Assembly: GCF_032854445.1 (NCBI RefSeq)
Contig: NC_088300.1
Coordinates: 21,125,608-21,189,607 of the forward strand
Source of the DNA: Liolophura sinensis
Taxonomy: Eukaryota; Mollusca; Polyplacophora; Chitonida; Chitonidae
Length of the DNA stretch: 64,000 nucleotides
Reading direction: 5' to 3'
Under the pieces are notes generated by a model that saw only the letters and a list, made by a program, of their open reading frames with translations, was not told the DNA's origin and did not search any database. The position numbers and the translations under genes are program-made. Each line of letters begins with the position of its first letter. Position 1 is the first letter of the stretch. This document shows positions 43,164-56,694 of this stretch, one piece after another.

Positions 43164-46100
43164 CTGAAACAAACAATTAAATACCATAGAGCCGGGGCCG
43201 CATGCCGCTTACCGCGAGGTGATGATATTGAGATGATTGGGTACTAAACGCTCGGGCCGGTTTCTTCACACTCTCCTCCACGCTTGGCTGAACAGGACAG
43301 GACTGGTCAGCAGAGCGTCACCGTAACTAACCAACCAGGGTCTCTGCCACGTTTCCCCTACCACCGAGTTTTTGTGAGGGCCGGGGTGTTCCCAGAGCCC
43401 CTTACCCTCAGAACCCCGCCCACTCGCCCCCACCCAACTCTCTGGACCAAGCCCCGGCACAAGACAACACTAAATTAACACAAACACATCCCGCGCTAAT
43501 TTGTCCGAAAATTATACAAACTGGTGATGATACCTCTGTGTGGGTCTGTCTAAGACAACAGAGTTAACAAAAGACATCCTGGTTGCACAAAGAGAAAAAT
43601 GACTTGTCACGTTTTCTAACGTAATCACACAATGCGTAATCATTACAGGCTTAATTATATACCAAACACATTTATGCCACGTGTTTTTGCTAGCTGATTT
43701 AAAAGAAAAAAAATGATTATAGTCATTTATAGTTTATAGTTCCCGAACCCACATGTCAACACGGTCAAATTCATCTCCAGGCGTGAACTAGTTATTATAG
43801 GCGATCTTGTTTCTACTGAAAAAAAAGTCACTAAATTTGTTTATCATTTCTAAATGCATTGTGGGAAAAGACTTTGCTGTATAAAAAAAATAGTGCAGCC
43901 ATTCAAAAAAAGAATTCCGAAAAAACAGAGGAATTATCTACGAACCAGCAAATATATCAGGAAATTCCGGATTGAATAAATAATATTGCTCAGCTATAGA
44001 TATTACATTGTAGTTACAATCACATTACAAGTGTACAACACTATGTGTCTTGGGCGAGCTACATCGTGCTCGAATGTTTGAATCAATTCTGAAGACAACT
44101 CCGTGAGTGCAGTTTGACATATATATTACATGAGGATCGCCTTGAACTTTCATCCAAACTCGGTGTGCAGGTGACGTGGAGAAGTGATACATACATGCAT
44201 TTCCGTCACCCCCACTGACGAGGAGGGAGGGAGAAGGATTATCTCTAGCCTTTGGCCATGGCTGATAATAAGGCACTAGAGAAGGGCCGGGGAGAAGGTT
44301 ACGTAAGCTGAATGGAGTCCATATCAGCGAACACACCGACGAGCCATATCTCCTTCGGACTTGTCATACGGACCGGAAGTCTTTCCGGTTTTCCGGTCCT
44401 CCCGCCCACTATTTTACATACCAGTAAAAACAACAATAGCCGACAACATACGGGGAAGGCTTTCACAAAAACAGTCAACACACTTCTTGGTAACAAACTT
44501 ATCAAAGAGGGGTCAAAGTTTGGTCGAGTGGCCAGAGAGTTACAACACAACTCACATTCCAGAAAGGGCTCTAGTTGTGGGGGTGACGGTGAGTAAACAA
44601 GGCGGAGGAGTGAGGCGTCACCCGACCTCTGACATCACCCCCGGTCACCGTAAACCCAGACTGGAATGTGCAGTTTTCTAAAAACTCGCAGCTTACTTCA
44701 CCTCAATTACTACAACAGCAACTGCACGTGTGGAACTGGACTCGTGGTTATATGCACTATAATTCCGCACGCCTTAAAGCGTAAGCTAATAAGACGAAAT
44801 ACAGCCTTATAAAAACGACATAAAAAGCAAGAAAATTAATTCAAGGAAAGAAGCTTACAAGAGAAAAAGCAGAAGTTAAAGAAGTATTTAGTATAAAATC
44901 ACTTGAAATTAAATGGAAAATGTAATAAAATGAAGAAAATAATAGGAAAGAAAAAAAATGTCTATTTTAATGAGAGTCAATATTTTGAGTATAATTGTGG
45001 AGAAATTGTTGACGGAAATATCAGCGGACAGCGTCATTGAACAAGGACTTAGATAGGGGATTGGGGACGGGATAACTGGGGCTAATAGAGGATTGTGGGG
45101 GAATTACAGGGCTTACTTTGGGTCACGTGACACTGGGGTTACTATCGCTTCTCCGACATTGGAAAAGGTTTTGCGAAGAAAATACCCGGATTATTGTTAA
45201 GGAGTAATAATTGTTGAGCGTTTAGCTCCAGTGACCCAGTCTCTTAATGGACGAAATTCACGTGTCGTGGGCCTATCCAGGTTGAGTTCAGCGTCAGATA
45301 AACACCGATCAGAGATGTCTATTCAGCAAAACGGTCTACCCTGTAGAATTAGAAGAATCTTGTCAACGAATGTAACGAGCTTATCTGTAATGCCAATTCT
45401 ACACACTGATTTCACGCGTATAATATAAGCACTCACTATTTATCACATGAGTTATTAGAAGCAAATGTTATTAATTTCCAGAAAATTTCGTCTTAAAAAT
45501 GTAAGACTGGCATATTGCACTGTTGACATGCACGTTATCTGTGTGACTGGCCACCGTAGAAAAGACTCAGTTTAACTGGGGAGCATCAAGTCTGTAAGAT
45601 TTGTCGTCTTATCAATCCCTAGTAATAGCGACAATTTTATCACTGTGAGAGCTATCGGCGGAAATTAAATGCTTGATCTAATATTTCTAATCATTTAATT
45701 TGGCTTGTGCTTTCCTTCGATTTCATTTGCTAATAGCTGTAATACACGTGCCCTGTCACTGTTTGCAGCGGTCGACAACGCTGGCAGAGCGAGCGTCAAG
45801 TATCGGTCCGGTCGTGCTTCTGACTTCCGCCCTCAACAGACGTCCTCGAGTCAGCGCCCAGGCGATGCTGAGCCGGCAGGCCGAATAATCGCAAAAGATC
45901 CAGGCGATAGGTAACTGTTACCGGAGTTAAACAGCTGAACCAACGCCCGACACCGACCAGACCCTTCCAGGGTGCCACGACCAGCACCTGGGGGACGAGC
46001 TGATGGCGGAGTTAGAGATGGAGAACTCCTGGAGGGGAATGACGTAAACACCAGCTCAGCATGCACTGGAAATTAACTATCATCCAGTTTCTTCAATAGA

Positions 46101-47100
46101 CTTACTCAATCTGTTACATCAGGCGAAAATATAAACAAGCCACTATTTGGGTTTGGTGATGATAATAAGAAAAATGATAATAATAAAAAAAAGAAAATGG
46201 CAAAAGAAGAATTTTTGGAAGCAAGAAAAGTCATACAATATTTTACACAAATATGCGGGATAGTTCACCAGATGACGGGCGAAACATATCCAAGGGCAGG
46301 TGTTTTGAGAGAAAGACAATGTTTTGGTGCCTGTTAGAGCAAAAACCCGATTAGGAGATGTTCATTAGGGAAAGCTGTATGCTCAGCCCATTTACTCGCC
46401 AGTCCAGATTCTAATCCTTTTGTCTAGTGGGTGTAGAGTAACATTACACCGTGCCAAGCGAAATACTGGTAGACAGGGGGAAAGGAATAAAAGGCTTGTA
46501 CTGTAGAAATCCTGTTAGAACTCGAGAGAGGGCCGTTCGTCTTTTTACCCCCGGCGGGACCGAAGGCGCTGCCACGCCGAGGATGTCCCGGACAGCAGCC
46601 AAAACACCCCTAATTCAATTAGAAACTTTTACTTTACACGCATTAAAATCCCATAAAAAACCAAGTCTATAATGATCAGAATTGGATAAAGACCACTGCT
46701 GGCATGACGACCTCTTGTATCAACTGATCATACGTAAATATTGTTGACAAACCGAAGAGCTGGCACAAAAGGGGGCGTGTGTGTAATGCCAATGTATGCC
46801 CCTGACTCCGGGAGGCAAAAACCCGGAAAACGAGGAGAACCTAACGAGAATGATTCAGGAGAGGGTATGCATTATTAATGAGGTAACACCGATGCCACTA
46901 GAGCTTGTTTTTCTAACCCAATCTGAAGAGACCCAGTCAAGGACAGTTCGCAATCGCAACATCTCCGGTAATCGGTGGACAAGAGATGGGCGTTTTGTTC
47001 CCGAGGAGCTGGGGCAGATGGTTCCTTAAGGATTTGGGTAAAACCATTCCTGTCGGGGGCTCTTTGGGACATGGTACCTCTTTTTAAAGGGGACAGCGTC
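43164..47100. other. Otx upstream region, no protein gene seen
   Basis: GC-richer unique blocks at 43,170-43,500, 44,030-44,700, 45,010-45,260 and 45,690-46,070 alternate with AT-rich, A-run-containing sequence. An exact YGTGRGAA CSL/Su(H) match lies at 43860-43867, about 0.85 kb upstream of the start codon. Overlapping short frames on both strands have no recognised domain. If Otx has an upstream noncoding exon, this is intron and cis-regulatory sequence. Confidence 0.45.
45030..45220. promoter_or_regulatory. candidate cis-regulatory block 2 kb upstream of the Otx start codon
   Basis: A GC-richer block containing GGGGATTGGGGACGGG, GGGGCTAATAGAGGATTG, GGGTCACGTGACACTG (a palindromic CACGTG E-box) and CCGGATTATTGTTAAGG, where a GGATTA K50 site adjoins an ATTGTT SOX-like motif. 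Evidence is motif density only. Confidence 0.3.
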
Positions 47101-47127
47101 AGGAGTTCAACACGGTACATTCGTTAT

Positions 47128-47160
47128 ATACCCCCACCCCCACCCCACCCCCCTCCAACA
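47128..47160. repeat. C-rich homopyrimidine tract
   Basis: A run of C with single A and T interruptions (CCCCCACCCCCACCCCACCC and onward). Could form triplex or i-motif/G-quadruplex structures; otherwise simple low-complexity sequence. Confidence 0.8.
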
Positions 47161-47789
47161 CGCACAAATAAACTTGTGAAAGGCCATTGTGTAGGTGTGA
47201 TCGTTGATTATTGTGTATGGTTCAGATGGCTTTTTGCGAATATGATCATATATTGAAATAAAAATAAATATCAAGTATAATAAACAAAAGTATTTCTCGA
47301 TTTGGGTCGTAGCGAAAGGTTGGCTTTTTGTTAAGATTATCATATATTCAAATTCGAAAAAGTGTTTCCGGACTTATTATTAATTACACAGATAATTTCT
47401 TGAGTTGGATGAACATTTATGGTTTTAATAAAACAAAAATCGTTTGGAATTCCGAAAAGACAGGTTGTACGATGGGTATGGAGGAGCCAATCCTATATAA
47501 GATCGAAGTGTGATACAAAGAATAAAAGGGAATGGCAAACAATGAAAACTGGAGTGTATTATATCAATGAGGGAAGCACGGACATGTGAGCGGAATGTCA
47601 CTACGATATCGACTGGTTCTGAGCCTGTTTCCAGACAAATTCATATAGTTGACCATAGAAATACATCTTGACTTAGTGGGCTTCCTTTGTACACACACGG
47701 GGAATGCTTTGTGCGCTCAGAACAAATATAATTTATTAAAGAGATCTGGTAGGCTGTTAATTTCAGATTTCTTCCTCCGTTAGCTAAGG

Positions 47790-48115
47790 CGAATGAACAC
47801 ATTGTCCTGGCCAGCCACTATCTGTCTCGTCAGCCCAACACGAAAATTAATTCCGCAAATGTATCGGGCTGGGCCCGAGCTGGAATTGCAGTCGGCAGTG
47901 TTATATTGTCCGACAGCGCGCGACCCAGCGAGGGCCTTATCGCCACAACAGCCCTTTAATTTAGGAAAACAGCACGCGAGGAAGCCGGCAGAAAAAGGTG
48001 CCAGCCAATTAATTAAGGTTGATAGATGTAGAGGAGGAAGAAGACGGGTCTGGGGCCGGCGGGGGGATAGAACCGTGATGTCAGAGCAGTAACAGTCGAC
48101 TAATGAGTGGACATT
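47790..48115. promoter_or_regulatory. candidate conserved noncoding block upstream of Otx
   Basis: About 4.8 kb upstream of the Otx start codon, a unique block alternates GC-rich segments (GGGCTGGGCCCGAGCTGG) with homeodomain-type sites (AAATTAATTCC, CCAATTAATTAAGG, CGACTAATGAG). Open frames run through it on both strands, often a sign of low stop density rather than coding. No protein similarity was recognised. Confidence 0.35.
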
Positions 48116-51100
48116 AGAACATATGCTCATCTGATTGCAGCTCCGAAAAGATCACAATTAATATGACAGATCAAGGATTCCAAAGTCCGCTAATCTTCGC
48201 CACCGCCACTGATATGCCAAGAATTCGTACAAAAGAAACGCGGAATTCGCCTAAATCACTGTTCTATAGAGAGGCACGTCGAATTCAGGAAAACTGCAAT
48301 GTGATCTATGAGTATAACACAAATTGGCTACGAATTCATACATCACGTCTCTGATGCCTACGGTTGATAGTAAAAGAAAATGTATGATACAACTGAAGAA
48401 GGATTCACAATTTTTGCTGCAGGTGCCGGCATTTGATGTTTCGTAATCAATAGAAAAGCTGGTTTTAGTCATTATAGAACTATATTTAATGTGTACTAAG
48501 AATCTGGTAACGCTTCCCTATATAGCTAAAGAAGAATTTGATGTTCACATGTATACGCAGGAGGAGAAATTCAGATCGTTCAGAAATACGTAGTAGCAAT
48601 ACTGATACGAAAACATCCATTTAACACCTGTATCAAAATATCGCAGCAGGTGTTATGAAGGTTTGAGCACAGCAATATGTCAAACACTCTTCCTAATTCA
48701 AGACCAAAATACAAAGACAAGAAAATTTCTTATCTACAACGGATTAAGCTGATATTTAACCAGATGTTAAAAAGTTTGGTTAAACAACAATAAAAGAATG
48801 AAGATTAAACATTGCGCATCCATTTCACAAAGAAGTGATTAGTAAGTGAGAAGTGAGTATATTAGTGATTGTGTTAACCCCTAAATACCCTAGTGAACAT
48901 ATTCAGGGTCTGAATAAAAATGTTTAAGATTTGTCTGACTCAAAATTTACTAAAATCATGAGATTAGAAATATCTATAGGAAAATGAAAAAAATCAACAT
49001 TAAAGAAAATAATTGCCACTTATTGACCGCATTTTGTAAAGTCTGGTTCATCGGTAATAAATAATCACACATTTATTACATATACTATGTGACTGAGAGA
49101 GCATGCATCTGTCAAAGGGCTGTCCATATAACACTTATAATGCTGATACATACAGCTCATTTGTACAGTTTAAGTGTAATTATTTCTCGCACCGGGAATT
49201 TTCACAAATAAAATGTTAAGTGCAATTTAGGTGAGCGGATGAATTAGTCTGAGGAGAGGCGGGTCTCTCCTGTCAAGTAATAATTAAACTTGTACTAAAA
49301 CCAATCAGACTACCCGAGAATTCCATTATCGCCTTTCTCACCTCTACGTTTAAAGTATAGAGTACATAAAGGAGTTTGTTTATGTGGTTTGGGTTTGAGG
49401 ACTGGGGGTGCATGTGGAAACACTGGAGTAATTAAGCTAACACCCCTCATTAACAAACTTCACACATTTTTTGTTTATTTGTCTAGGTTGCGAAAATAAA
49501 CAAAGGTGCTATGGCTGAGTTTATGGCCGAAACAAAGCCAAACTAAAATATGTTTACAGTATCAAACAAAACCCATCTTGTAATGAAGTTATACAGACGT
49601 AGTATATTTATCGTATAATATTTTAGATAGCTTATTCACCTTGTAACTGGAACGCGAAAATCTAGTGGAAGGACAAAAATTGAAATCCCTGGGTTCCGGA
49701 AAATGATAAAACCGTCAGATATCATGAAAACTGTTGATAAAAAGTGGAGAATAATTCTCAGTTCATAAACTAAGCTATAGGAATAAGTAAACGCTATGGA
49801 ATATAGCGAATGCATAGTTTGCCCTGTGGAACATTTATACAGTCTGGCACCTTAACTGTAAAGCTTGCGAAAAGATTATATAAACCGACCTGCTATGTGG
49901 TTATCGCGAAATTTAATTTGTTACAACACATGCACGCAGAAATTACCGTTTGGCGTGCAACTTCAAAAACCGATGCATGCACAATTTTTGGATGGCAAAA
50001 AATAGGGGAAAAAAATCCTGTTTGACAGGAGAGACTGGGTGTTTTACCTGCGCCAAACAGCGACCATCTGTCACCGGGTTAATCTGTCAAGCTGACTATA
50101 CCTGCTGCAGGTAAGATGCTGCAGGCAGAAATGAAGAGTGTCCGTGTGATTGTGAGCAGGTATAGGCTGGGGTCGGGCCGGAGTGAGCGGTGTTCACGGC
50201 AGGGTCGGGGAAACATTACTCTCTCTGAGAAGTCGTGCCGAAAACCGAACCCAAGCCCAGGGCCCGCGGACCACTACTCACTGTTAAAACGGTCTTACCC
50301 TCAAGTATATTGTGTAGCCCTTCAATTATACGACACCGTGGCAGGATATACACTGTGAATTTTATAGTAAGCTGAAGTCATTTATCAATCGATGTTTTAC
50401 ATTTTCACAAAAGCGTTGGGAGCTAATGGTGCACGAAAGGCTCTGTCACAGACAAGAAAACCCCACCGTGCATTCTTCTGATTCTCTGTGTCCCTAACTT
50501 AGACGAACCACTTCAAATAAAGCACGTGGTAAAATATGCGGAATTTGCTTTAAATTGATTTAGAATATTGCTTGATTTACTATTAGGACGTAAATATCCC
50601 TGGCCTGAATGCAAGCCTTATATTAAGGGCAGTGCACATAAAAGCCGGGGTTTAACACGGGGTGCTGTACCCGCTTATATATTTCAATGTCTCTTTTGCG
50701 TGATATTATTATACTCTCCTCTCGGTCGGATACTAGGTCACAATAATCCAACAAATGTACTAAACATATCATAATATTTTATAAGTAGATCGAGTTTACA
50801 TTTAAACTACTTTCTAGTACCAAACTTGAAGTCCATGTATAATTCACTCTGAATTATGCGGTGAGTAATATAGCGTAACAAATATAAGTAATGGAGGCCT
50901 AAAAATAAACTAAATAAAGTGTATGTAAAATAAGAAAATAAATTAAAATGTAAAAAAAATTATCCTATACTAATACCGGTTAAAATGTCAGGACGACAAT
51001 GTTTGAAGCGTTGATGTTAAATCATCATAACTATGGTGACAGACAGACAGACTCCTCAACAGGCATGCAGATTAGCGATAATCAACACTGAATACAAGAA

Positions 51101-51214
51101 ACAGTTGGTGATAAAAAAAAATAAATAAATCAGCTGCAAGCAAATAGCGAGACATTCTAACTATATCATAGGCTTAAAGTAAAGATTAAACATGACATGG
51201 ATAAAACTACTTAC

Positions 51215-51365
51215 AGGTGAGATGGATTGGTTTTCCTGTATGAAATGTCCGGAGCTGAAGGGTGAACGGTATGTCGTGGAGAGTATAGACCAGGCGTCCG
51301 GCACACATTCACACAGCAGTGACCACACGGGCTTGTGATGAGATTTCTCAGGTCTCCGGTAAGAT
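51215..51365 (-). other. candidate noncoding first exon of Otx (speculative)
   Basis: At 51215/51214 the minus strand reads CACCT followed by gtaagtag, a strong 5' splice site. It sits 8 kb upstream of the acceptor at 43163, in unique GC-moderate sequence. No start codon needs to lie here. The upstream edge is arbitrary because I see no decisive promoter element. Comparable minus-strand donors occur at 62286/62285 and 63203/63202, so this is only one of several candidates. Confidence 0.25.
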
Positions 51366-52847
51366 TACCTTGAACACATAGGTTTAACCTTGTAAAGCTG
51401 GGTTTACAGTTGTTAATGTGTATGTGATTGATCAGTTGTGGTGAGGAGTGAGGTTCCGTTCAAGTTATAATCCGGGGCCCTCCCCACGACCGGCCTATAC
51501 CACGGTTCTCAGCCAATCAGCGCACGCCTCACGCCCGCCCGTATTCCTGCGCGTTGAGACGACAGCCAACAAAAGCCGACCGGGTTACTGTTGACCTCCC
51601 CCCCTTTGACACTCGCCGGTTTGGAAAGTAAAGGAAAAAACAGACTGCGTGACATCAAACAATTGCGCCTTGTGAAAAGACCTGTCAATTCTTGTATTAA
51701 GATATAGGTCTGCGCAGAGAAACACATTCGAGGTCCATCAACACAGCGATCCGTCAATTTGGGCTTGAGAGGAGCGAATTGAATTTCACCCAACACTATG
51801 GGCCTAACAATAGTAAATTGTGAAGAACACCGCCAGTTACATGTTTCCTCTATCTCCCATCTCACAGAGTGCTTGTGCTGTTAACTGAACACCATCAGTA
51901 GAATCAGTGGGGACCTAAACACACGGCAGATTAACCTTCCATAACCGCGAGAACTACCGAACAAAATATATAGCGATTATCAGGGATTTATGAAAATATC
52001 CCAATTGTGCAGTTACAGATTAGCTTCTCTTACAAATCTCCTTCACCTTAAAGCTATGTGCATGTCTTTAAGAAGCATCCCATACAAATGTTAATAGCCT
52101 TAAACGGCCTTCCTTTTACAACTGGAACTTGTTATTCCTTCTCTTCACCTCAATATATGTTATTACAGTTTTCTCTGGTATACATAAAAGAGCGTACTGA
52201 TTTTTTCATTATTTTTTTTTTTACATCTGATAAATGAGCACTCACACAGCTACATATAACCTGCCTCGTACTTTTAATGTAACTATGGATTACATTGTAA
52301 TGCCTTATTCGGCATGGGCAACCGACACCATTTTATATCTGTACTTCTGAGCTATGCAGAAACTGAGTCTCTTTAAAGAGAGTTCACATTTGTAACACAT
52401 GGACATTTACTTTTTTTCACATTTAATATATGGCCCCGATGAAGAAATGTTCGTTGTATTACAAAATAATTTATGTTCAAACACACATGCATTGGCTGGG
52501 AAAGATTGGGATTCTCTACAAGAACCAAGGGTTCTATCAATTATAACATTACGTCAAACATGGGTTTTGAATTATTACACATATATATGTAAGTACATTT
52601 ATATATCTCCGAACAATGTACAGGCCTATTAACAACAACCATTTATAGTCACTTAAGGGCTGCTTTAATGAAGACTATACCCATAATATTGGAATTAACG
52701 ACACGCGCCCCTAATTCAGTTTAACACTTACTGTTATCAAGAACATATAGCTTTAAGACGCGGATATTTCCCTGCCATTCCCTGGTATACATGCTTTTTG
52801 TTAAGCGTGCATGTATTGCCGTTTCAGAATTCTTTAATTGTATATAT

Positions 52848-52853
52848 ACGACG

Positions 52854-52894
<41 letters not shown>

Positions 52895-52921
52895 AAGGAA
52901 ATATATAATTTTCAGCGTCGT
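52848..52921. repeat. AT hairpin with 21-base arms around a (TA)n core
   Basis: ACGACGTTGAAAATTATATA (52848-52867) pairs with its complement ending at 52921 (ATATATAATTTTCAGCGTCG), 20 of 21 positions matching, around a TA-repeat loop. Either a palindrome-flanked microsatellite or a tiny foldback element. Confidence 0.85.
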
Positions 52922-55900
52922 TAACCTGTACATTACCGAAAATGTCACAAGGATTTGTGAATATGTGTATTAGTATAATCCAGCTTAGTATATATAGATA
53001 TAACATGATAAGCTTTAAGGGTTGCAGGGACAAAGTGACCTAAATGTCAAGCAGGATCCAATGATCATAAATTGCATCTACTAACGTGGTATTTATTTAT
53101 TAATAGTGCTCTTATATGAGAATTATTCACCTATATATTTTACATCAAGTGCTTCATTTATTTGATTGTTGTTTAGCGTTACGGTATGAAGAATCATGTG
53201 TTTTAGGTCCAGGATATGTGTTAACACGTGTACACAAACATGAATGTATGTACAGAACGAATGGCTGTATCCAAATGTTGTGTATATTGTATATACACCG
53301 ATTTACTTCACCATTATACTTAAAGACCAGTGCTTATACAACATGTAGTATAGGTAAACTCTACGACGTGTGTGTCTTCAAACTAAACATATATGTGACA
53401 TATGTGACATTTATAAACATGTATGTGAAATGAAAACGTACTTTTGTTCACATCTGGAAGGTTTGGACTCGTTTTAGCATTGTTTAGATCTCATGGTTTG
53501 TACAATTTAGAATAACGTATAAAATTTATTACATGGCAAAAGATCATCCCTTTGACGGAAAGCTACGAATGTCCATCGTACATGTATATAGTCCCTCGTC
53601 TGATCGATAAAGATTATTTATTAAAATTGTTACGTTGTTTGATTTTATTTCATGACATATGATATGCAAAGGAATCTAAATTATAATATTACGGAGAATG
53701 GCTCTTCTGGGGAAAAATGGCCCGTGGATGTAAGTGATAGCAATTCGTGTATATATATATGAGTAAAGTGTGTAAGAGAGAGAGAGAGATGTCGGAGATG
53801 ATTGCTTATGCTATAGACACCTTAATTGCATCCTAAGACCAAAGGGTTGCCGCCGTGGGAGATGGTTTGGCTGGGTGCGGATATGCCGGGTGGGGACAGG
53901 AAGGCCTGTGGTAAGGGGTTGACGGGGCGGGTCAGGGACGGGGGGTCGGGGAAGCAGTGAGGCGTGCTCGAATTGGTAAGGTACTGACTTGAGTGGTCTA
54001 TAGGACCGGGAAACCCAGCATGAAAACAACCTAACAAACACCGTCCGGACCCGTATGGTTTGAATAACCCCTTACCCCTGTCCCTCACCCACGACCTAAA
54101 GGCACCCCCACCCCCCAGTATGACCCACAAACCGGAACAACAACAACAACGTCACGCTGTGGCAAACTCCTTGAGCACTCCTCTGTACTCTCGTAAACGC
54201 CGCCTAGGAGTAATTGTGTTCAGCTAAAAACAAAGGCCTCGTAGGAATTTTTTTTGTCAAGGCGATGGGAATGAACCTGTTTTGGTGTAACATGTTATGA
54301 TGTGAAAGGGAAAGTGGGGAGGATTACAGACAGCCTTTCGGGCCAAAGAAAGGTATTAGCAATGAACCAGGCGGTAATTCTCATTGATGTAGGATAAACC
54401 CTTGCAAGCCGATTTGTTCAGTCCATTCTGCGTCAGTTTTACCCGCTGAATTGAGAATGATACGCTGCAATAAAATGCACGTTTAAATCCGTTATTAATC
54501 ACCAGAGAACAAGATTTTACAGGATCTGTGCGGGCAATACCATTGTGCTCGAGCTGTGTCAGCAGTAACTGTAGTTTATATGTACACACGACCTGTTCCC
54601 GCCAAGCCGCGGGACACTTTCCAAATCCCACCATGTTAGGACACACGTTTGCAGTAAAGATACTCTAGTTACAGTAGAACAACACATATATTTTTTAATT
54701 AAATAATACATTTGTTGTTATACATTCCAATACACTTGTGCGTACACACACAGTTGCTGTACGATGTGTTAATAAACCCATAAAGGCTGACGGTAATTAT
54801 TAACGTGCAAAATAAACATAAAAATAAACTTTGTTTTTTCTGAATACACAAAAATTTAAATGAAAATTGAAAACTAAGCCCTTATTATATGACATATTAA
54901 CTAGAAGACATAGTGTAATCGTTCAGGGCCTGTTTGCAGCCCCGAGACATAACGAGAGTTTAGGTGCGTGTAACATAGTGTGTTGTATTGTGCAGACATC
55001 TTTTATGCCATGATTCACAATATACGTTTTGTACACAGATATAATGACGCGTACACATGAGACACGGAGGAGTGATTCTCGACAATATAATGACGTATCA
55101 CACAGGTGTAATATCAATACTCTTGCACACTTGATCTTATATCGCTTTTATCTCCACCAATCTATCAATGAACAGTAAGTCAGCTTTGCCAGGAGAGGAT
55201 GACAGTGGAATATAGGGCAAGCTACCGACTTGCTAAATATGTATAAGTCTGTAATACAGTTTATGTGAACATTCACCTGAAATCCAGAGTCGGAATTTTA
55301 ATGCTTGATATTTTAGCCTAATCTAACGTTCTTATGATTATCATTATATTAGCAATGACCTCACTTTATTATGACTCTCTATAATCCACACAGAACATTA
55401 GAACTTAAGGATAAACCAATACTTCAGGTGTTAAAATTCTCTCCGACCCTAGTATGATATCCGGATCATTAGCTGATCCCCGGACGGCAAAGGTCTTCTC
55501 TCAGGTTCGCCACCACAGGCACGCAGAGATCTGCCTCTGCATTCTGCCTGTCTGTTAATATATTAACTTCGTCCCTTCTATACAATGTTCTAAACCACCG
55601 CGGGAAACATCCGTACTCTATATCCTATATCTGATTTCTTAAAAGTCACCAAGGTAAATCAACAGAAAAAGTATTCCAAATAGCATATTTGTACGATTTA
55701 AGGTCACCAAATGACGAGATAGAACCAAACTATGGATTGCAACTTCTTCATTTAATTTGAATTTGAATTTATTTCGTTGCCAACATAAGAATAGTCACCT
55801 AGTATGAGTGGCGAGAAAAGTTAAGTGTTTCCTGCGAAGAAAAAACAAAGAAAAAAACACTACGGAAGTATGTATTCTTCAGCTAAATTACAATCCATTA

Positions 55901-56629
55901 GGATTATTGACACGTATAATGGTTATAGCGTGAGAAAACATTTGTTAATGAAGTGTCGCAGTCAATTAAGCCAAATCCTTGGATGTTGTAATTACTAGGA
56001 GAGTATATCTCTGTGTATAGGAAGGTTATACGTAAAACAACACTCCCGTGTCACACCTGGCCATTGCAGGCCGACATTTCTGACAGCCATACACGCTTAT
56101 GCTATCCTGATAATTGCTCATTAGCATATAATGCCAAAGTGTGAGGTCTAATGACAGCCACACACATGGTTAAAGTACCACTTCACTCTGCGAGTACTAC
56201 TATCTTTCTATAACCCTGTACACCCTATAGAAGCTCACGTAAACGTTCCCCAGTAATTTTGGCCTCTATTTAACCATCCAGCTATGAGTAATGCCAAAGA
56301 GAACATCTGCAATCTTAATACAAAACGTACAGAAAATTGACCAAAGACTAGTTTTTATTAACATATCACTTCTCTATATCTGAATAGCACTGGTTTCACA
56401 TCTGTGCCCACTCCCTGAAAGGCACACAAATCTGAATGTGAAAATATCTGTGACTTCCCATATCCTATCTCAGGAAATGCACAGAGGTATTTAGTAAACA
56501 CTGCTGATGTTGTCGATGGTGTCCCAGTCGTCATAATCGAAGCAGCACTGGAAGAGTATCTTTTACGAAACTTTGTAGTTTTAAAATCTGCCACTAAAAT
56601 TAATGTAGAAAAACAAATTTTCATCTGTC

Positions 56630-56694
<65 letters not shown>

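Larger units (their letters stand above)
47161..52847. other. no protein gene seen; scattered GC-richer blocks
   Basis: GC-richer unique blocks lie at 47,770-48,130, 49,230-49,450, 50,030-50,310 and 51,210-51,560, separated by AT-rich sequence. The 50 kb block has CAGGTA E-box and TGTCAAG/TGACAG-type motifs. The 51.2 kb block ends in a strong minus-strand splice donor (listed separately). No coding domain was recognised. Confidence 0.4.

Noticed and set aside
47780-48130. 116- and 99-codon frames on opposite strands
   Set aside because: Mutually overlapping on both strands with no domain; better explained as a GC-richer noncoding block.
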